From positions 1-64,000 of the forward strand of contig DATMAG010000079.1 of NCBI GenBank assembly GCA_035560235.1: 64,000 nt of DNA, read 5' to 3'. Made by a program: the position numbers and the translations under genes. Source of the stretch: DASRDU01 sp035560235. Lineage in GTDB: Bacteria > Acidobacteriota > Blastocatellia > RBC074. The notes under the pieces are model-generated. The model was given only the letters and a program-made list of their open reading frames with translations, did no database searches and was not told the origin of the DNA. This document shows positions 9,501 to 17,069 of this stretch, piece by piece (position 1 is the stretch's first letter; every line of letters starts with the position of its first letter).

Positions 9501-9648
9501 GAATATGGACGAAGAGCGCCGCCGCAATCTGGCGCAGCAGATTGGCCGCATCAGAGCTTTTCAGCAGCTTTTCGTCATCAGCCACGATGACAGCTTCGAG
9601 AGCTTCACCGATCAGGTGATTACGCTGGAAGGAAAAAGCGATGGGTGA
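6595..9648 (+). CDS. Rad50/SbcC-like SMC-type ATPase
   Basis: A 1017-residue ABC-type ATPase with a split head and a long coiled coil, the architecture of SbcC/Rad50 DNA-end-processing proteins. Walker A GPNGAGKTT is at residues 30-38, the signature LSGGEQM at 936-942 and Walker B LAFFDEP at 961-967. About 750 residues between are Glu/Arg/Ala-rich coiled coil. At the exact middle, C517 and C524 (CPLLTEKC) occupy the place of the CxxC zinc hook but with six residues between. The start is a TTG with no clear ribosome site; the following QITRVELRNIKNH is the expected N-terminus. No SbcD/Mre11 nuclease is adjacent; instead the gene overlaps a SET-domain gene by 8 bases. Confidence 0.88.
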   Translation: MQITRVELRNIKNHAEAAWTFGPGVVAICGPNGAGKTTILEAIAWALFDHLDYNREDFIRRGAKKGQVTVSFISNADGREYVVTRDTGGSYFVYDPDTKVRLYEQKNQVLPFLKQQIGIAPEVDPATLFKSTIGVPQGTFTYDFTLAPAPRKKVFDQILKVEEYRHASDNLKDTLRHIEGRIAEADRRLAAAEGELKNYDETKERHDETSARLLSLEEELRAAIAERDHAISEAARLSELQQQIAAERGAVERWRIKLDGTRDKLAAAKAAAEAAHRAAEIIAAARAGYENYQHATRSLAELERERSRRDELRARSAQIERELMVARVQVERARERLAEVAGARLTLAGLAAQISEQSKLEERIAQLREARGEAQSIQHSLTTLDRELEKLRSRYSDISRRLEAAEKQRELAERADALEDARLLLDDEIRQKEGSLNNYKVKRELLETLRAELKRLSRERETNSRELARLEPLSDAAARLAAREAQQQRDTEQIARLRAEVARDSEMIASLESGGLCPLLTEKCLNLKPGESLDSRFRTGLEERRAGISRLQTEIAALGAEVKELRTAAAEAARLPKLREEAARLTKEITEREQRLASLENEIAPGRTVSDGEIKELLNRRTALEALLREAREAQKLYSQAEPLRRELSQVKAEGSTRKKDREELSRRLARFGDIEAQLAEAQTRLQALNDPRGRAAALEQFISREPEYQREAETAAAKATEITGQLDQCSAALEEFATLDVRLAEAAALRTASERDYQAFIASEKTAATVAACDSEVAALATELAQTEAALGAAQEQLQQLEAGCSAEAHAQAQARMVQTRDRATQLTTQLEHLRQQFALLQTQLAALNEVRKRMREDLAAKEKAIRLQQTADFIRDILLQAAPYITETWLLSISHEANQFFREITGRYDVTLRWTGEYEITLEEEGRERPFASLSGGEQMAAALAVRLALLRQLSEVNLAFFDEPTTNMDEERRRNLAQQIGRIRAFQQLFVISHDDSFESFTDQVITLEGKSDG

Positions 9649-10051
9649 AAAGTACGCGCCGGGACTGACTGTCAGAAAATCAGGTATCGCCGGGAAAGGC
9701 TGCTTCACGACCGTGCCGGTCAGAAAGCGCCACAAGGTCGCTGAGTACGCGGGCGAAAAGATCACACAGACCGAAGCGATGCGACGCATTCAGGGCAAAA
9801 AGATCATCCGCATCTGCGGCCTTGATCATCGCTGGGCGATTGACGGCGACGTGGGCGGCAACGGCACACAGTACATCAATCATTCGTGCCAGCCGAACTG
9901 CTTCACGCGCACGCTGCACGGCCACATCCTCTTTTTCGCGCTGCGCGACATCGCCGCGGGCGAAGAGATCACCTGCGATTACGGCGATTCATACCACGAG
10001 AGAACAAAGAGGTGCGGCTGCGGCGCGCCCAACTGCCGCGGCAGAATCTGA
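9641..10051 (+). CDS. SET-domain protein-lysine methyltransferase
   Basis: A 136-residue single-domain protein. Motifs follow the SET fold in order: GIAGKGCFT near the N-terminus (SAM pocket), EYAGEKI, the pseudoknot YINHSCQPNC, and EEITCDYGDSY with the catalytic Tyr. A post-SET cluster CGCGAPNCRG would bind zinc with an upstream Cys. Such proteins transfer methyl groups from SAM to lysines; the bacterial substrate is unknown. The ATG lies inside the 3' end of the SbcC-like gene, so the two are probably translated together. It is followed by a convergent gene after 43 bases. Confidence 0.9.
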   Translation: MGEKYAPGLTVRKSGIAGKGCFTTVPVRKRHKVAEYAGEKITQTEAMRRIQGKKIIRICGLDHRWAIDGDVGGNGTQYINHSCQPNCFTRTLHGHILFFALRDIAAGEEITCDYGDSYHERTKRCGCGAPNCRGRI

Positions 10052-10094
10052 ACCGCGTGTGGAGTGCGGCAGGAACTCGCCCGCTGATTTCCTC

Positions 10095-10298
10095 TCACTT
10101 CTGATCGGGAATCACAAAGGCCGGAATCAGCCTGCCGTCAATGTCAGTGAAGCCATACTCCCCGGCCAGACCACCCACGCGCAAAACCCTGCCTGATTTC
10201 TTCATCACCTGATCATCGGTGGCGAGCGCACAGGCGATACCGCGCGCGCCACGTGTCGCGCCTGCGACGATGGCAGTTTTTCCCTGAAGTGGTTTCAT
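10095..10298 (-). pseudogene. Relic of a short-chain dehydrogenase (internal deletion)
   Basis: The 67-residue frame starts like an SDR enzyme (KTAIVAGATRGARGIA, the Rossmann nucleotide-binding start). It then jumps at about residue 25 to a sequence typical of the C-terminal end of such enzymes (DDQVMKKSGRVLRVGGL and GFTDIDGR). The catalytic Tyr-x-x-x-Lys core is absent. An in-frame internal deletion of roughly 200 residues is inferred. Its ATG overlaps the stop of the PPOX gene by 4 bases, so the intact ancestor was probably co-translated with it. Confidence 0.7.
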
Positions 10299-10852
10299 GA
10301 CTCGCTTCCTTCGTCGCGCTGAAACTGAAAGCGCGTGACATCCTTCGGGAACTTATTCCACGCCAGCACAAGGCGCGGGCTGAACTCAAGAACTCCGGGC
10401 ATTGTCTCATACTGTTCGGGCGTGAAGCCGTAACCGTACTTCTCTTTCGAGGCTGCGGCCAGGCGCGTGGTCAGTGTGCGCGCGGGCGCGCGCAGTTCGC
10501 GGACTTTGCCGTGCAGGATGACGACATCGCTGCCGCTTTCGAGATGAATGCAGGCTGCCGGATTCGCGGCCAGGTTGCGATGCCGCCGCGTTTGCGGGCT
10601 GCCGCCGAAATACAAACAATCATCCACCCACACGCCGTCAACCGGGGTCGCGTGCGGATGCCCGTCAGGACTGACCGTGCAGACCCAGTAAACCTTAGCC
10701 GCCTGCATCCGTTCAGTGACGTGCGACCAGGGCAGCAGTCCCTTTTTATCTTTCGGAATGCCGTAATCCCTCGGCATCAACGGGCGGCTGATGAGCGGGC
10801 CTGGCGTTTGAACCGACTGCTTCTGCTTTGCTGAAGATCTGGTGGTGGCCAT
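10295..10852 (-). CDS. Pyridoxamine 5'-phosphate oxidase-like (PPOX) family protein
   Basis: A 185-residue flavin- or F420-binding split-barrel protein. The core YWVCTVSPDGHPHATPVDGVW followed by LYFGGSP and RRHRNLAANPAACIHLESG is the typical PPOX arrangement. Such enzymes reduce or oxidise small organic molecules; the substrate cannot be read from sequence. A strong ribosome site (AAGGAG) precedes ATG at 10852. The gene is divergent from a WYL/YafY regulator, and an inverted repeat sits between them, so it is likely controlled by that regulator together with the dehydrogenase relic. Confidence 0.85.
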   Translation of the reverse strand: MATTRSSAKQKQSVQTPGPLISRPLMPRDYGIPKDKKGLLPWSHVTERMQAAKVYWVCTVSPDGHPHATPVDGVWVDDCLYFGGSPQTRRHRNLAANPAACIHLESGSDVVILHGKVRELRAPARTLTTRLAAASKEKYGYGFTPEQYETMPGVLEFSPRLVLAWNKFPKDVTRFQFQRDEGSES

Positions 10853-10891
10853 AACGTGTCTCCTTTTTTATCGCAGCTTAGGCGACCTTTC

Positions 10892-10908
10892 ATGACACCT
10901 TGTGTCAT
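10892..10908. promoter_or_regulatory. Operator-like inverted repeat for the YafY-type regulator
   Basis: ATGACAC, three bases, GTGTCAT: a perfect 7-bp inverted repeat in the 106-bp divergent region between the PPOX gene and the WYL regulator. A -10-like TACAAT at 10920-10925 points toward the regulator, so the site would overlap its -35 region. The spacing and symmetry suit a dimeric repressor. Confidence 0.6.
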
Positions 10909-10958
10909 ATTTGGGCCGTTACAATCTGGCAGAATCCTGAAAAAAGCGAGGTGACGTG

Positions 10959-11945
10959 ATGCGTGCTGACCGTCTGATTTCAATTCTGCTGCTGCTGCAG
11001 ATTCATCGCCGGATGACTTCGCGTGAGCTGGCCGGACGTCTGGAAGTTTCAGAACGCACGATTCACCGCGATATGGAAGCTCTTGGCATGGCGGGAGTGC
11101 CGGTCGTGGCTGAACGCGGATCGGGCGGCGGGTGGCGGCTGATGGATGGCTATCGCTCAAATCTGACCGGGCTGAGCGAGGCCGAAATTCAGGCGCTCTT
11201 TCTGACGCGGCCCGCAAACCTGCTCGCTGATCTGGGGCTGGAGCAGGCGGCTGATGCCGGGCTGATCAAATTACAGGCCACGCTGCCGCTGCCGCACCAG
11301 CTCGAAGCCGAGTTTATGCGCGAGCGCATTCACATTGATGTGACGGGCTGGAGCAGCACCAGAGAAGCCGTGCCGCTGCTGCCCGCGCTGCTGCAGGCAA
11401 TCTGGCAGGAGCGCCGCGTCAGCCTCAGTTATCATCGCGGCGATGACTGCGTGGTCGAACGTCTGGCCGATCCGCTTGGCCTCGTGGCCAAGGGCAGCGT
11501 CTGGTATCTGGTCGCGGCAGTTGACGGCGAGATTCGTTCGTACCGCGTCTCGCGTGTGCAGTCAGTGACAATGACCGATGAACGCTGTCAGCGCCCTGAA
11601 GCTTTTGACCTCGCCGCGCACTGGCAGCAGTCATCAGCCGGGTTCAGAGAGAAGTTCCCGCACTACTCAGTCACGATGCGCGTGCGGGCCGATATTTTTC
11701 CACGCCTGAGTTACACGGGCCGGTTCACGCGCGTCGAAGAGGCCGGCGAGCCGGATGAAAACGGATGGATGCATGTGAGAATGGACTTTCAGGTGATCGA
11801 AAACGCCTGCGCCTGTCTGCTCGGGTCTGGCGCAAACGTCGAAGTGCTGGAGCCGCCGGAACTGCGCGATCTCATCATCAGAGAGGCCGAAGCCGTCGTG
11901 GCATTTTATGCGTTGAAGACTGCTGCTGAGGCAGGCCACCAATGA
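10959..11945 (+). CDS. YafY-type transcriptional regulator (HTH + WYL domain)
   Basis: A 328-residue DNA-binding protein. The N-terminal winged helix (residues 1-60; RADRLISILLLLQ and SERTIHRDMEALG) is of the DeoR/HTH_11 type. It is followed by a WYL domain (about 140-215) with the DPLGLVAKGSVWYLVAA ligand-sensing core and a C-terminal extension (WCX). ATG at 10959 is preferred over GTG at 10956 because GAGG lies seven bases before it. The divergent layout with the PPOX gene suggests local control. Confidence 0.9.
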   Translation: MRADRLISILLLLQIHRRMTSRELAGRLEVSERTIHRDMEALGMAGVPVVAERGSGGGWRLMDGYRSNLTGLSEAEIQALFLTRPANLLADLGLEQAADAGLIKLQATLPLPHQLEAEFMRERIHIDVTGWSSTREAVPLLPALLQAIWQERRVSLSYHRGDDCVVERLADPLGLVAKGSVWYLVAAVDGEIRSYRVSRVQSVTMTDERCQRPEAFDLAAHWQQSSAGFREKFPHYSVTMRVRADIFPRLSYTGRFTRVEEAGEPDENGWMHVRMDFQVIENACACLLGSGANVEVLEPPELRDLIIREAEAVVAFYALKTAAEAGHQ

Positions 11946-11951
11946 ATCATC

Positions 11952-12017
11952 TGCGGAATGCGGAGTTCGGAATGCGAAATAAAACCTGCGCTTCCCGATT
12001 CCGCATTCGCGCAGATT
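11952..12017. repeat. Heptad repeat pair (GGAATGC family) between convergent genes
   Basis: The left arm has CGGAATG, CGGAGTT, CGGAATG in tandem. The right arm has CCCGATT, CCGCATT, CGCGCAG, roughly complementary. The pair lies between the 3' ends of the YafY-type gene and the monooxygenase gene and could act as a bidirectional terminator-like hairpin. Confidence 0.7.
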
Positions 12018-12035
12018 CGTGGCGGCTCCTCTTTG

Positions 12036-12335
12036 TTACAGTTCAAGTTTTTTCCAGATGGTGACTCTGACGGGCTGCGCGAACATTTCGGCGCAGTTCT
12101 TTCTGAACGTCTGAATGTGCGCTGAACGCGCGTGTTCATCGAGTCCGGCGCGACTCGCCCAGGTTTCATAAGCGACGAACTTTGTCGGCTCATCGGGCGA
12201 CTGATGAAAATCGTAACTCAGGCAGGCCGCTTCGGCGCGTGTGGCTGCGATAAGCGCGGGCAGGTGCTGTTTGAAGTTCTCTTCGGTTCCGGGTTTGACT
12301 TCAAGGTGGGCGATGACGGTAATCTGCTGATTCAT
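12036..12335 (-). CDS. Antibiotic biosynthesis monooxygenase-like protein (putative quinol monooxygenase)
   Basis: A 99-residue dimeric alpha-beta barrel of the ABM family (YgiN-like). Visible features: a first strand ITVIAHLEVKPGTEENF, CLSYDFHQSPDEPTKFVAYETWAS in the middle, and HARSAHIQTFRKN near the end. Small ABM proteins oxidise quinols or other aromatics without cofactor, but the substrate is unknown. ATG at 12335 has GGAG seven bases before it. The longer frame to 12464 has no family similarity. Divergent from the CusF-like gene. Confidence 0.85.
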   Translation of the reverse strand: MNQQITVIAHLEVKPGTEENFKQHLPALIAATRAEAACLSYDFHQSPDEPTKFVAYETWASRAGLDEHARSAHIQTFRKNCAEMFAQPVRVTIWKKLEL

Positions 12336-12463
12336 GATTTTCTCCGCTGCAGGAATGCTTTTGTTTTCAGCCCGACAATGCTTGCCTGTCACGGTCGGGC
12401 CTGCTGATAATTCGACTGCGCCATCAGAACATGTCATCAGCGCGCTGACAACCGGAGTCATCA

Positions 12464-12829
12464 ATGCATAAGCTCAGAATCAGTCAAATCATTCTAGTCC
12501 TGACCGCGCTCGCCTGCCTTTTTGCCGCCTGTCAGTCGGGCAGTCGCAGCACACAATCAAAATCGCCGGAAAAACGCTTTGCCGTGAAAGGCAAAGTGGT
12601 CGCTGTCGAGAAGGAGAAAAAACGCCTCAGCCTCGATCACGAAGCGATCAGGGATGCGTCAGGCCGGACGTTTATGGATGCGATGACGATGGAGTTTTCA
12701 GTGCGTGACGATTCTGCGCTTGAAAAGCTTGCGCCGGGCGATCAGATTCAGGCCACGTTGATTTACAACGACACCAATAATCTGTCGTGGCTGGAGCAGA
12801 TCACGATTACCGGAGCCGCGCGGCGCTGA
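12464..12829 (+). CDS. CusF-like copper-binding lipoprotein
   Basis: A 121-residue exported lipoprotein. The N-terminal hydrophobic signal (about residues 5-22) ends in LFAAC, giving a lipidated Cys23. A short linker leads to a small OB-fold of the CusF/copper-binding type: VKGKVVAVEKEKKRLSLDHE, the methionine-containing FMDAMTMEFSV, then LAPGDQIQATL. In this family the DAMTM segment helps bind Cu(I), so periplasmic copper binding is inferred. No other copper genes are nearby. Confidence 0.82.
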   Translation: MHKLRISQIILVLTALACLFAACQSGSRSTQSKSPEKRFAVKGKVVAVEKEKKRLSLDHEAIRDASGRTFMDAMTMEFSVRDDSALEKLAPGDQIQATLIYNDTNNLSWLEQITITGAARR

Positions 12830-13074
12830 AACTTTCCGCTTCGACCGAGTGAAAGTTGTGTTACTATCCCGCCCCTGCTTCACAACTGTTATTTGCGTGT
12901 CCCGTTTAGCCCGCCCCGCAGGCAGGTTGTTTCCGGTTCTTCCCCTTCGATTCAGGAAGAATCCTTCACAGACAGCGCCATCAGGAACCAGATAATTTTC
13001 CGGCCCCGGTCTGCACGCTGCCTCCGTGCTGTCCCGACGACCTGAACATCCTCATTTTTTTCGGAGACAATTCG

Positions 13075-15936
13075 ATGAGTTCAGAACTCACAGCATCGGC
13101 ACCTGGCGAACTGCTCAGTCAGCAGACTGACGCCGCCCCGGTTATGACGTACTGCCCGGCAACGGACAGAACCTGTGACAGCGAGGCCGGACTGGAATTT
13201 ACCGGGCACGAGTCGCAGCAGCTTTATGCCGAACTGGTCAATTCGATTGATGGCATCGTCTGGGAACTTGCGCTGCCGGATTTCAGATTCACCTTTGTCA
13301 GTCAGCGCGCCGAACGGATTCTGGGCTTTCCGGTCGAGCGCTGGCTCAGTGAACCGGATTTCTGGATCAATCAGCTGCATCCGGAAGACCGCTCCTGGGC
13401 GACAGAGTTCTGCGCCCGGGCAACCAGGGAGAAACGCGATCACGAGTTTGAATATCGAATGATCGCGGCTGACGGGCGCATCGTCTGGCTGCACGATCTC
13501 GTCACGGTCGTGGTTGAGAATGAAGTGCCGGTCAGGCTGCGCGGCGTGATGACCGATATTACCGGGCGCAAAGAGGCTGAAGAGCGGCTGCGCCGGAGCG
13601 AGGTTCGTTACCATCTGATTGTGGACAATCTCAAGGATGTCGTCTTTCAGACCGACGCCGCCGGGCGGTGGACATTTCTCAATCCGGCGTGGACTGAAGT
13701 CACCGGCTTCACGCGCGAGGAAAGCCTGGGCGTCTGCTTCCTTGAGTTCATTCACCCTGACGACCGGCAGCGCAATCAGGAACTGTTTGTGCCGCTGATC
13801 GAGCGCAAAAAGGATTACTGTCGGCACGAGATTCGTTACCTGGCGAAAGGCGGCGGGTTCCGCTGGATCGAAGTCTTTGCCCGGCTGACGCTCGATCCGG
13901 AAGGAAACATCATCGGAACCTCAGGCACCCTGCGCGACATCACTGAACAGAAGCTGGCCGAAGCTCAGTTGCGCGAAAGCGAAGAGCGGCTGCGCCTGGC
14001 GATTGACGCGGCCAGTCTGGGTTACTGGGAATGGGACATTGTTACCAACAGCGTTCACTGGGGCGGTCATCATTACCGGCACTTCGGCCTTGAGCCGGGC
14101 GCGTTCGGCGGTTCGTTTGAATCCTTTCTGGCGCTGGTTCATCCCGACGACCGCGAACTGATCAGGCAGACAAACGCGCAAATGCTGGCCGGAAGAGACG
14201 AACATTCGATGGAATACCGCATTGTCCGGCCCGATGGCACCGTGCGCTGGATGGACAGTCGGGGCCGCATCTTCTGTGATGAAGCCAATCAGCCTGTGCG
14301 CCTGATCGGAATCGTCCAGGACATCACTGACCGCAAACAGGCCGAAGAGGCGCTCAGAGAAAGTCAGCAGCGGCTGGAACTGGCGCTCACCTGCGCTGAT
14401 CTGGGTGTCTGGGATCTGAATCTTCAGACCGGCGAGCTGACTTTCAGCGAACGGCTGCTGGTCAATCTGGGCTACTCGCCCGCCGAAATCAAACCTCACC
14501 TCAGTGAGTGGGAAGAGCGGCTGCATCCTGATGACAGGCCGCACGTCCTTGAGATTCTGGCAGCGCACCTGCGCGGAGACACGCCGCTTTACGAGGCGGA
14601 GTATCGGTTACAGACCCGGAACGGAGAATGGAAATGGATGCTCGCGCGCGCCGCCGTAATCGAGCGCGCCAGCGACGGCCAGCCATTGCGAATGTCCGGC
14701 ACGCTGCTCGACATTACCGCCCGCAAAAACGCCGAGGCCGAGCGGCATCAGCTTCAGGCGCAGCTTTTTCAGGCGCAGAAGATGGAATCAATCGGGACGC
14801 TCGCGGGCGGCATCGCGCACGATTTCAACAACATTATGACGGCCATCATCGGCAACGTGCATCTGATGCAGTTGCGCCTGCCCGCTGACCCGCGCCTGCG
14901 CGAACAACTCAGGGACATCGAAGCCGCCGCGACCCGCGCTTCATCGCTGACGCAGCAGATTCTCTCCTTCAGTCGCCGCCAGCGCCTGGTTCGCAACCAC
15001 CTCAATCTGCACGAACTGATTACCAGACTGCTTGGAATGCTGCGGCGCGTCATCGGTGTGAATATCGAAATCACGCTCCAGACTGAACCCGATCTGGCTT
15101 CGATCTTCGCTGATCCGTCGCAGATCGAACAGGTGCTGATGAATCTGCTCCTCAACGCGCGTGATGCGATGCCCGACGGCGGCCGGATCAGTATCGTCAC
15201 CAGCAATATCACCGTCAGTCACGGCTTCGGCGAAGGCGATCTCGAAGTCAGAGCCGGCAGTTACGTGCGCCTGACCATCAGCGATACTGGCTGCGGCATG
15301 ACGGCTGAAACGCGCCAGCACATCTTCGAGCCGTTCTTTACCACCAGGGAGGTCGGCAAGGGGACGGGCCTCGGCTTGTCGGTTGTTTATGGCATCGTCC
15401 GGCAGCACAACGGTTACATCCATCTGACGAGCGAACCAGGCCAGGGCACGACCTTCTATCTTTACTTTCCGGCTTCAGACGGACAGGCCGAAGTGCCGTC
15501 TGAGGACACAGTCACAGCCATTCGCGGCGGCCACGCTGAAACGATTCTCGTCGCCGAGGATGAAGAGAGCCTGCGCAAACTGACTTACGAAATCCTGACC
15601 GAACTCGGCTACAAGGTGCTGCTGGCCGGCAACGGAGCCGAAGCGGTTGAAATCTGCCTCGCCCGAAAATCAGAGATTGATCTGCTGCTGATGGATGTGC
15701 TGATGCCGCGAATGAGCGGCCTTGAAGCATACCAGGCGATCCGGGCGCACGGGTGCAGACTTCCGGTAATCTTCATGACCGGGTATCTGGCCGAAATAGC
15801 GCCTGGCGAAACCGAGGCGCTCAACGGAGCGGCGCTGATTCAGAAACCTTACGACCTGGACCGTCTGAGTCGGCAGGTGCGCGAGGCGCTCGATCAGTCA
15901 CTGAAACAGCAAAAAGGAAAAGGCGGCAGATGGTGA
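13075..15936 (+). CDS. Multi-PAS hybrid sensor histidine kinase
   Basis: A 953-residue soluble hybrid kinase. Four PAS/PAC units occupy about residues 45-560, each ending in a PAC-like GI/TLxDITxRK or similar. They are followed by a HisKA domain with phospho-acceptor His582 in LAGGIAHDFNNIM, an HATPase with NLLLNARDAMPDG, DTGCGM and GKGTGLGLSVV, and a C-terminal receiver with phospho-acceptor Asp874 in LLLMDVLMPRMSG. No transmembrane segment is seen. GGAG precedes ATG at 13075. No output regulator is adjacent and the signal is unknown. The 245-bp upstream region has a TACTAT hexamer at 12862 but no clear promoter. Confidence 0.93.
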   Translation: MSSELTASAPGELLSQQTDAAPVMTYCPATDRTCDSEAGLEFTGHESQQLYAELVNSIDGIVWELALPDFRFTFVSQRAERILGFPVERWLSEPDFWINQLHPEDRSWATEFCARATREKRDHEFEYRMIAADGRIVWLHDLVTVVVENEVPVRLRGVMTDITGRKEAEERLRRSEVRYHLIVDNLKDVVFQTDAAGRWTFLNPAWTEVTGFTREESLGVCFLEFIHPDDRQRNQELFVPLIERKKDYCRHEIRYLAKGGGFRWIEVFARLTLDPEGNIIGTSGTLRDITEQKLAEAQLRESEERLRLAIDAASLGYWEWDIVTNSVHWGGHHYRHFGLEPGAFGGSFESFLALVHPDDRELIRQTNAQMLAGRDEHSMEYRIVRPDGTVRWMDSRGRIFCDEANQPVRLIGIVQDITDRKQAEEALRESQQRLELALTCADLGVWDLNLQTGELTFSERLLVNLGYSPAEIKPHLSEWEERLHPDDRPHVLEILAAHLRGDTPLYEAEYRLQTRNGEWKWMLARAAVIERASDGQPLRMSGTLLDITARKNAEAERHQLQAQLFQAQKMESIGTLAGGIAHDFNNIMTAIIGNVHLMQLRLPADPRLREQLRDIEAAATRASSLTQQILSFSRRQRLVRNHLNLHELITRLLGMLRRVIGVNIEITLQTEPDLASIFADPSQIEQVLMNLLLNARDAMPDGGRISIVTSNITVSHGFGEGDLEVRAGSYVRLTISDTGCGMTAETRQHIFEPFFTTREVGKGTGLGLSVVYGIVRQHNGYIHLTSEPGQGTTFYLYFPASDGQAEVPSEDTVTAIRGGHAETILVAEDEESLRKLTYEILTELGYKVLLAGNGAEAVEICLARKSEIDLLLMDVLMPRMSGLEAYQAIRAHGCRLPVIFMTGYLAEIAPGETEALNGAALIQKPYDLDRLSRQVREALDQSLKQQKGKGGRW

Positions 15937-15963
15937 ACTGCGGGCGTGGCGGCTTGATGAGCC

Positions 15964-16878
15964 TCAGCCCCGGAGCAGGTTTTTCAGGACAAACCAGATG
16001 TTGGCCGGGCGTTCGGCGAGGCGGCGCATAAAGTACGGATACCAGAATTCGCCATACGGGACATAAGTCCGCATGCCGTAACCTTCCTGCCGCAGCTTCA
16101 CCTGCAGATCGCGGCGAATGCCGAAGAGCATCTGAAATTCCCAGGCTGACTGCGGAATCCCTTCGCGCGCGGCAAAGTCCCTGGTCGCCGCAATCATCTT
16201 TTCATCGTGCGTGGCAATGCCGTGATAGATGCCGCTCGCAAGCAGCATTTTCATCAGCTTCACGTAGTTGGCGTCCACATCCGCTTTCTCGGGAAAGGCG
16301 ACTTCGGGCGGTTCCTGGTATGCGCCCTTGCAGAGCCGGATGCGCGCGCCGAGTCTGAGCAGCTCCGCAATGTCCTTTTCGCTGCGATAAAGATAAGCCT
16401 GAATGACGATGCCGACATTTTCGAACTCTGCGCGGAGCGTGCGAAAGATGCGCAGCGTGGCGTCAGTCTTCGGTGAATCCTCCATATCAATCCGCACGAA
16501 GTTGTCGCGCCGCGCAGCTTCTTCGACAATGCGCCGCGTGTTGTTCAGGCAGAGCGTTTCATCAATATCAAGCCCGAGCTGAGTCAGCTTCACCGAAACG
16601 TTGGAATTGATGCCGGTGTCTTCGATCCGGGCCAGGACGCGCAGGTATTCGCGCACTTCAGCGTCGGCTTCGGCCTCAGAAGCGATGCTTTCGCCGAGGT
16701 GATCGAACGAAGCCGTGATGCCGAGCGCGTTGAGTTCACGAATCGCGGCGATGGCGTCGTCAATGTTCTCGCCCGCGATAAAGCGGCGGGTCACTTTGCG
16801 GGTCGCGCTGAAACGCGCCATGAAATCCCTGAGTCCGTGCTGTCGGGAGAGATAAAGAAGAGCGGTTCTGGTGATCAT
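15964..16878 (-). CDS. Proline dehydrogenase
   Basis: A monofunctional FAD-dependent enzyme of 304 residues that oxidises L-proline to pyrroline-5-carboxylate and passes electrons to quinone. Family features: ASFDHLGES, NVSVKLTQLGLDID, the core VRIDMEDSP, QAYLYRSEKDI, RLCKGAYQEPPEVAF, ATHDE, FQMLFGIRRDLQ and the C-terminal YVPYGEFWYPYFMRRLAERP that shapes the substrate site. ATG at 16878 starts the conserved N-terminus; the longer frame to 16968 is not conserved. A pyrroline-5-carboxylate dehydrogenase is not in the window. Confidence 0.94.
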   Translation of the reverse strand: MITRTALLYLSRQHGLRDFMARFSATRKVTRRFIAGENIDDAIAAIRELNALGITASFDHLGESIASEAEADAEVREYLRVLARIEDTGINSNVSVKLTQLGLDIDETLCLNNTRRIVEEAARRDNFVRIDMEDSPKTDATLRIFRTLRAEFENVGIVIQAYLYRSEKDIAELLRLGARIRLCKGAYQEPPEVAFPEKADVDANYVKLMKMLLASGIYHGIATHDEKMIAATRDFAAREGIPQSAWEFQMLFGIRRDLQVKLRQEGYGMRTYVPYGEFWYPYFMRRLAERPANIWFVLKNLLRG

Positions 16879-16964
16879 AGTTTTTATCAACTGGTGCGGC
16901 GCGGGCCTGTCGGGTGAAGCATTGTCAAAGTAAATGGGAGAATAAATCAGGCTTATCGCGACAG

Positions 16965-16996
16965 GCAACCCCGGGAGCGCGCGCTCCCGGGGTTGC
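16965..16996. repeat. Perfect 32-bp GC palindrome in a divergent intergenic region
   Basis: The arms are GCAACCCCGGGAGCGC and its exact complement with no loop. It lies between the 5' ends of proline dehydrogenase and the CcsA/HemX-like gene, so it is not an ordinary end-of-gene terminator. It could be a protein-binding site, an attenuator hairpin or a mobile-element scar. It is followed by short TGATTGC heptads at about 17003. Confidence 0.7.
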
Positions 16997-17069
16997 TCCA
17001 GGGGTTGATTGCTGATTGCTGAAAGCCGGTGTTATGATGGCGCCTGCCACGAGCGACATCTGAAATCTT

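Noticed and set aside
7666..9789. 707-codon open frame on the minus strand
   Set aside because: It is antisense to the SbcC-like gene, whose GC-rich codon pattern produces stop-free shadow frames; composition is Phe/Gly/Arg-rich and no domain is seen.
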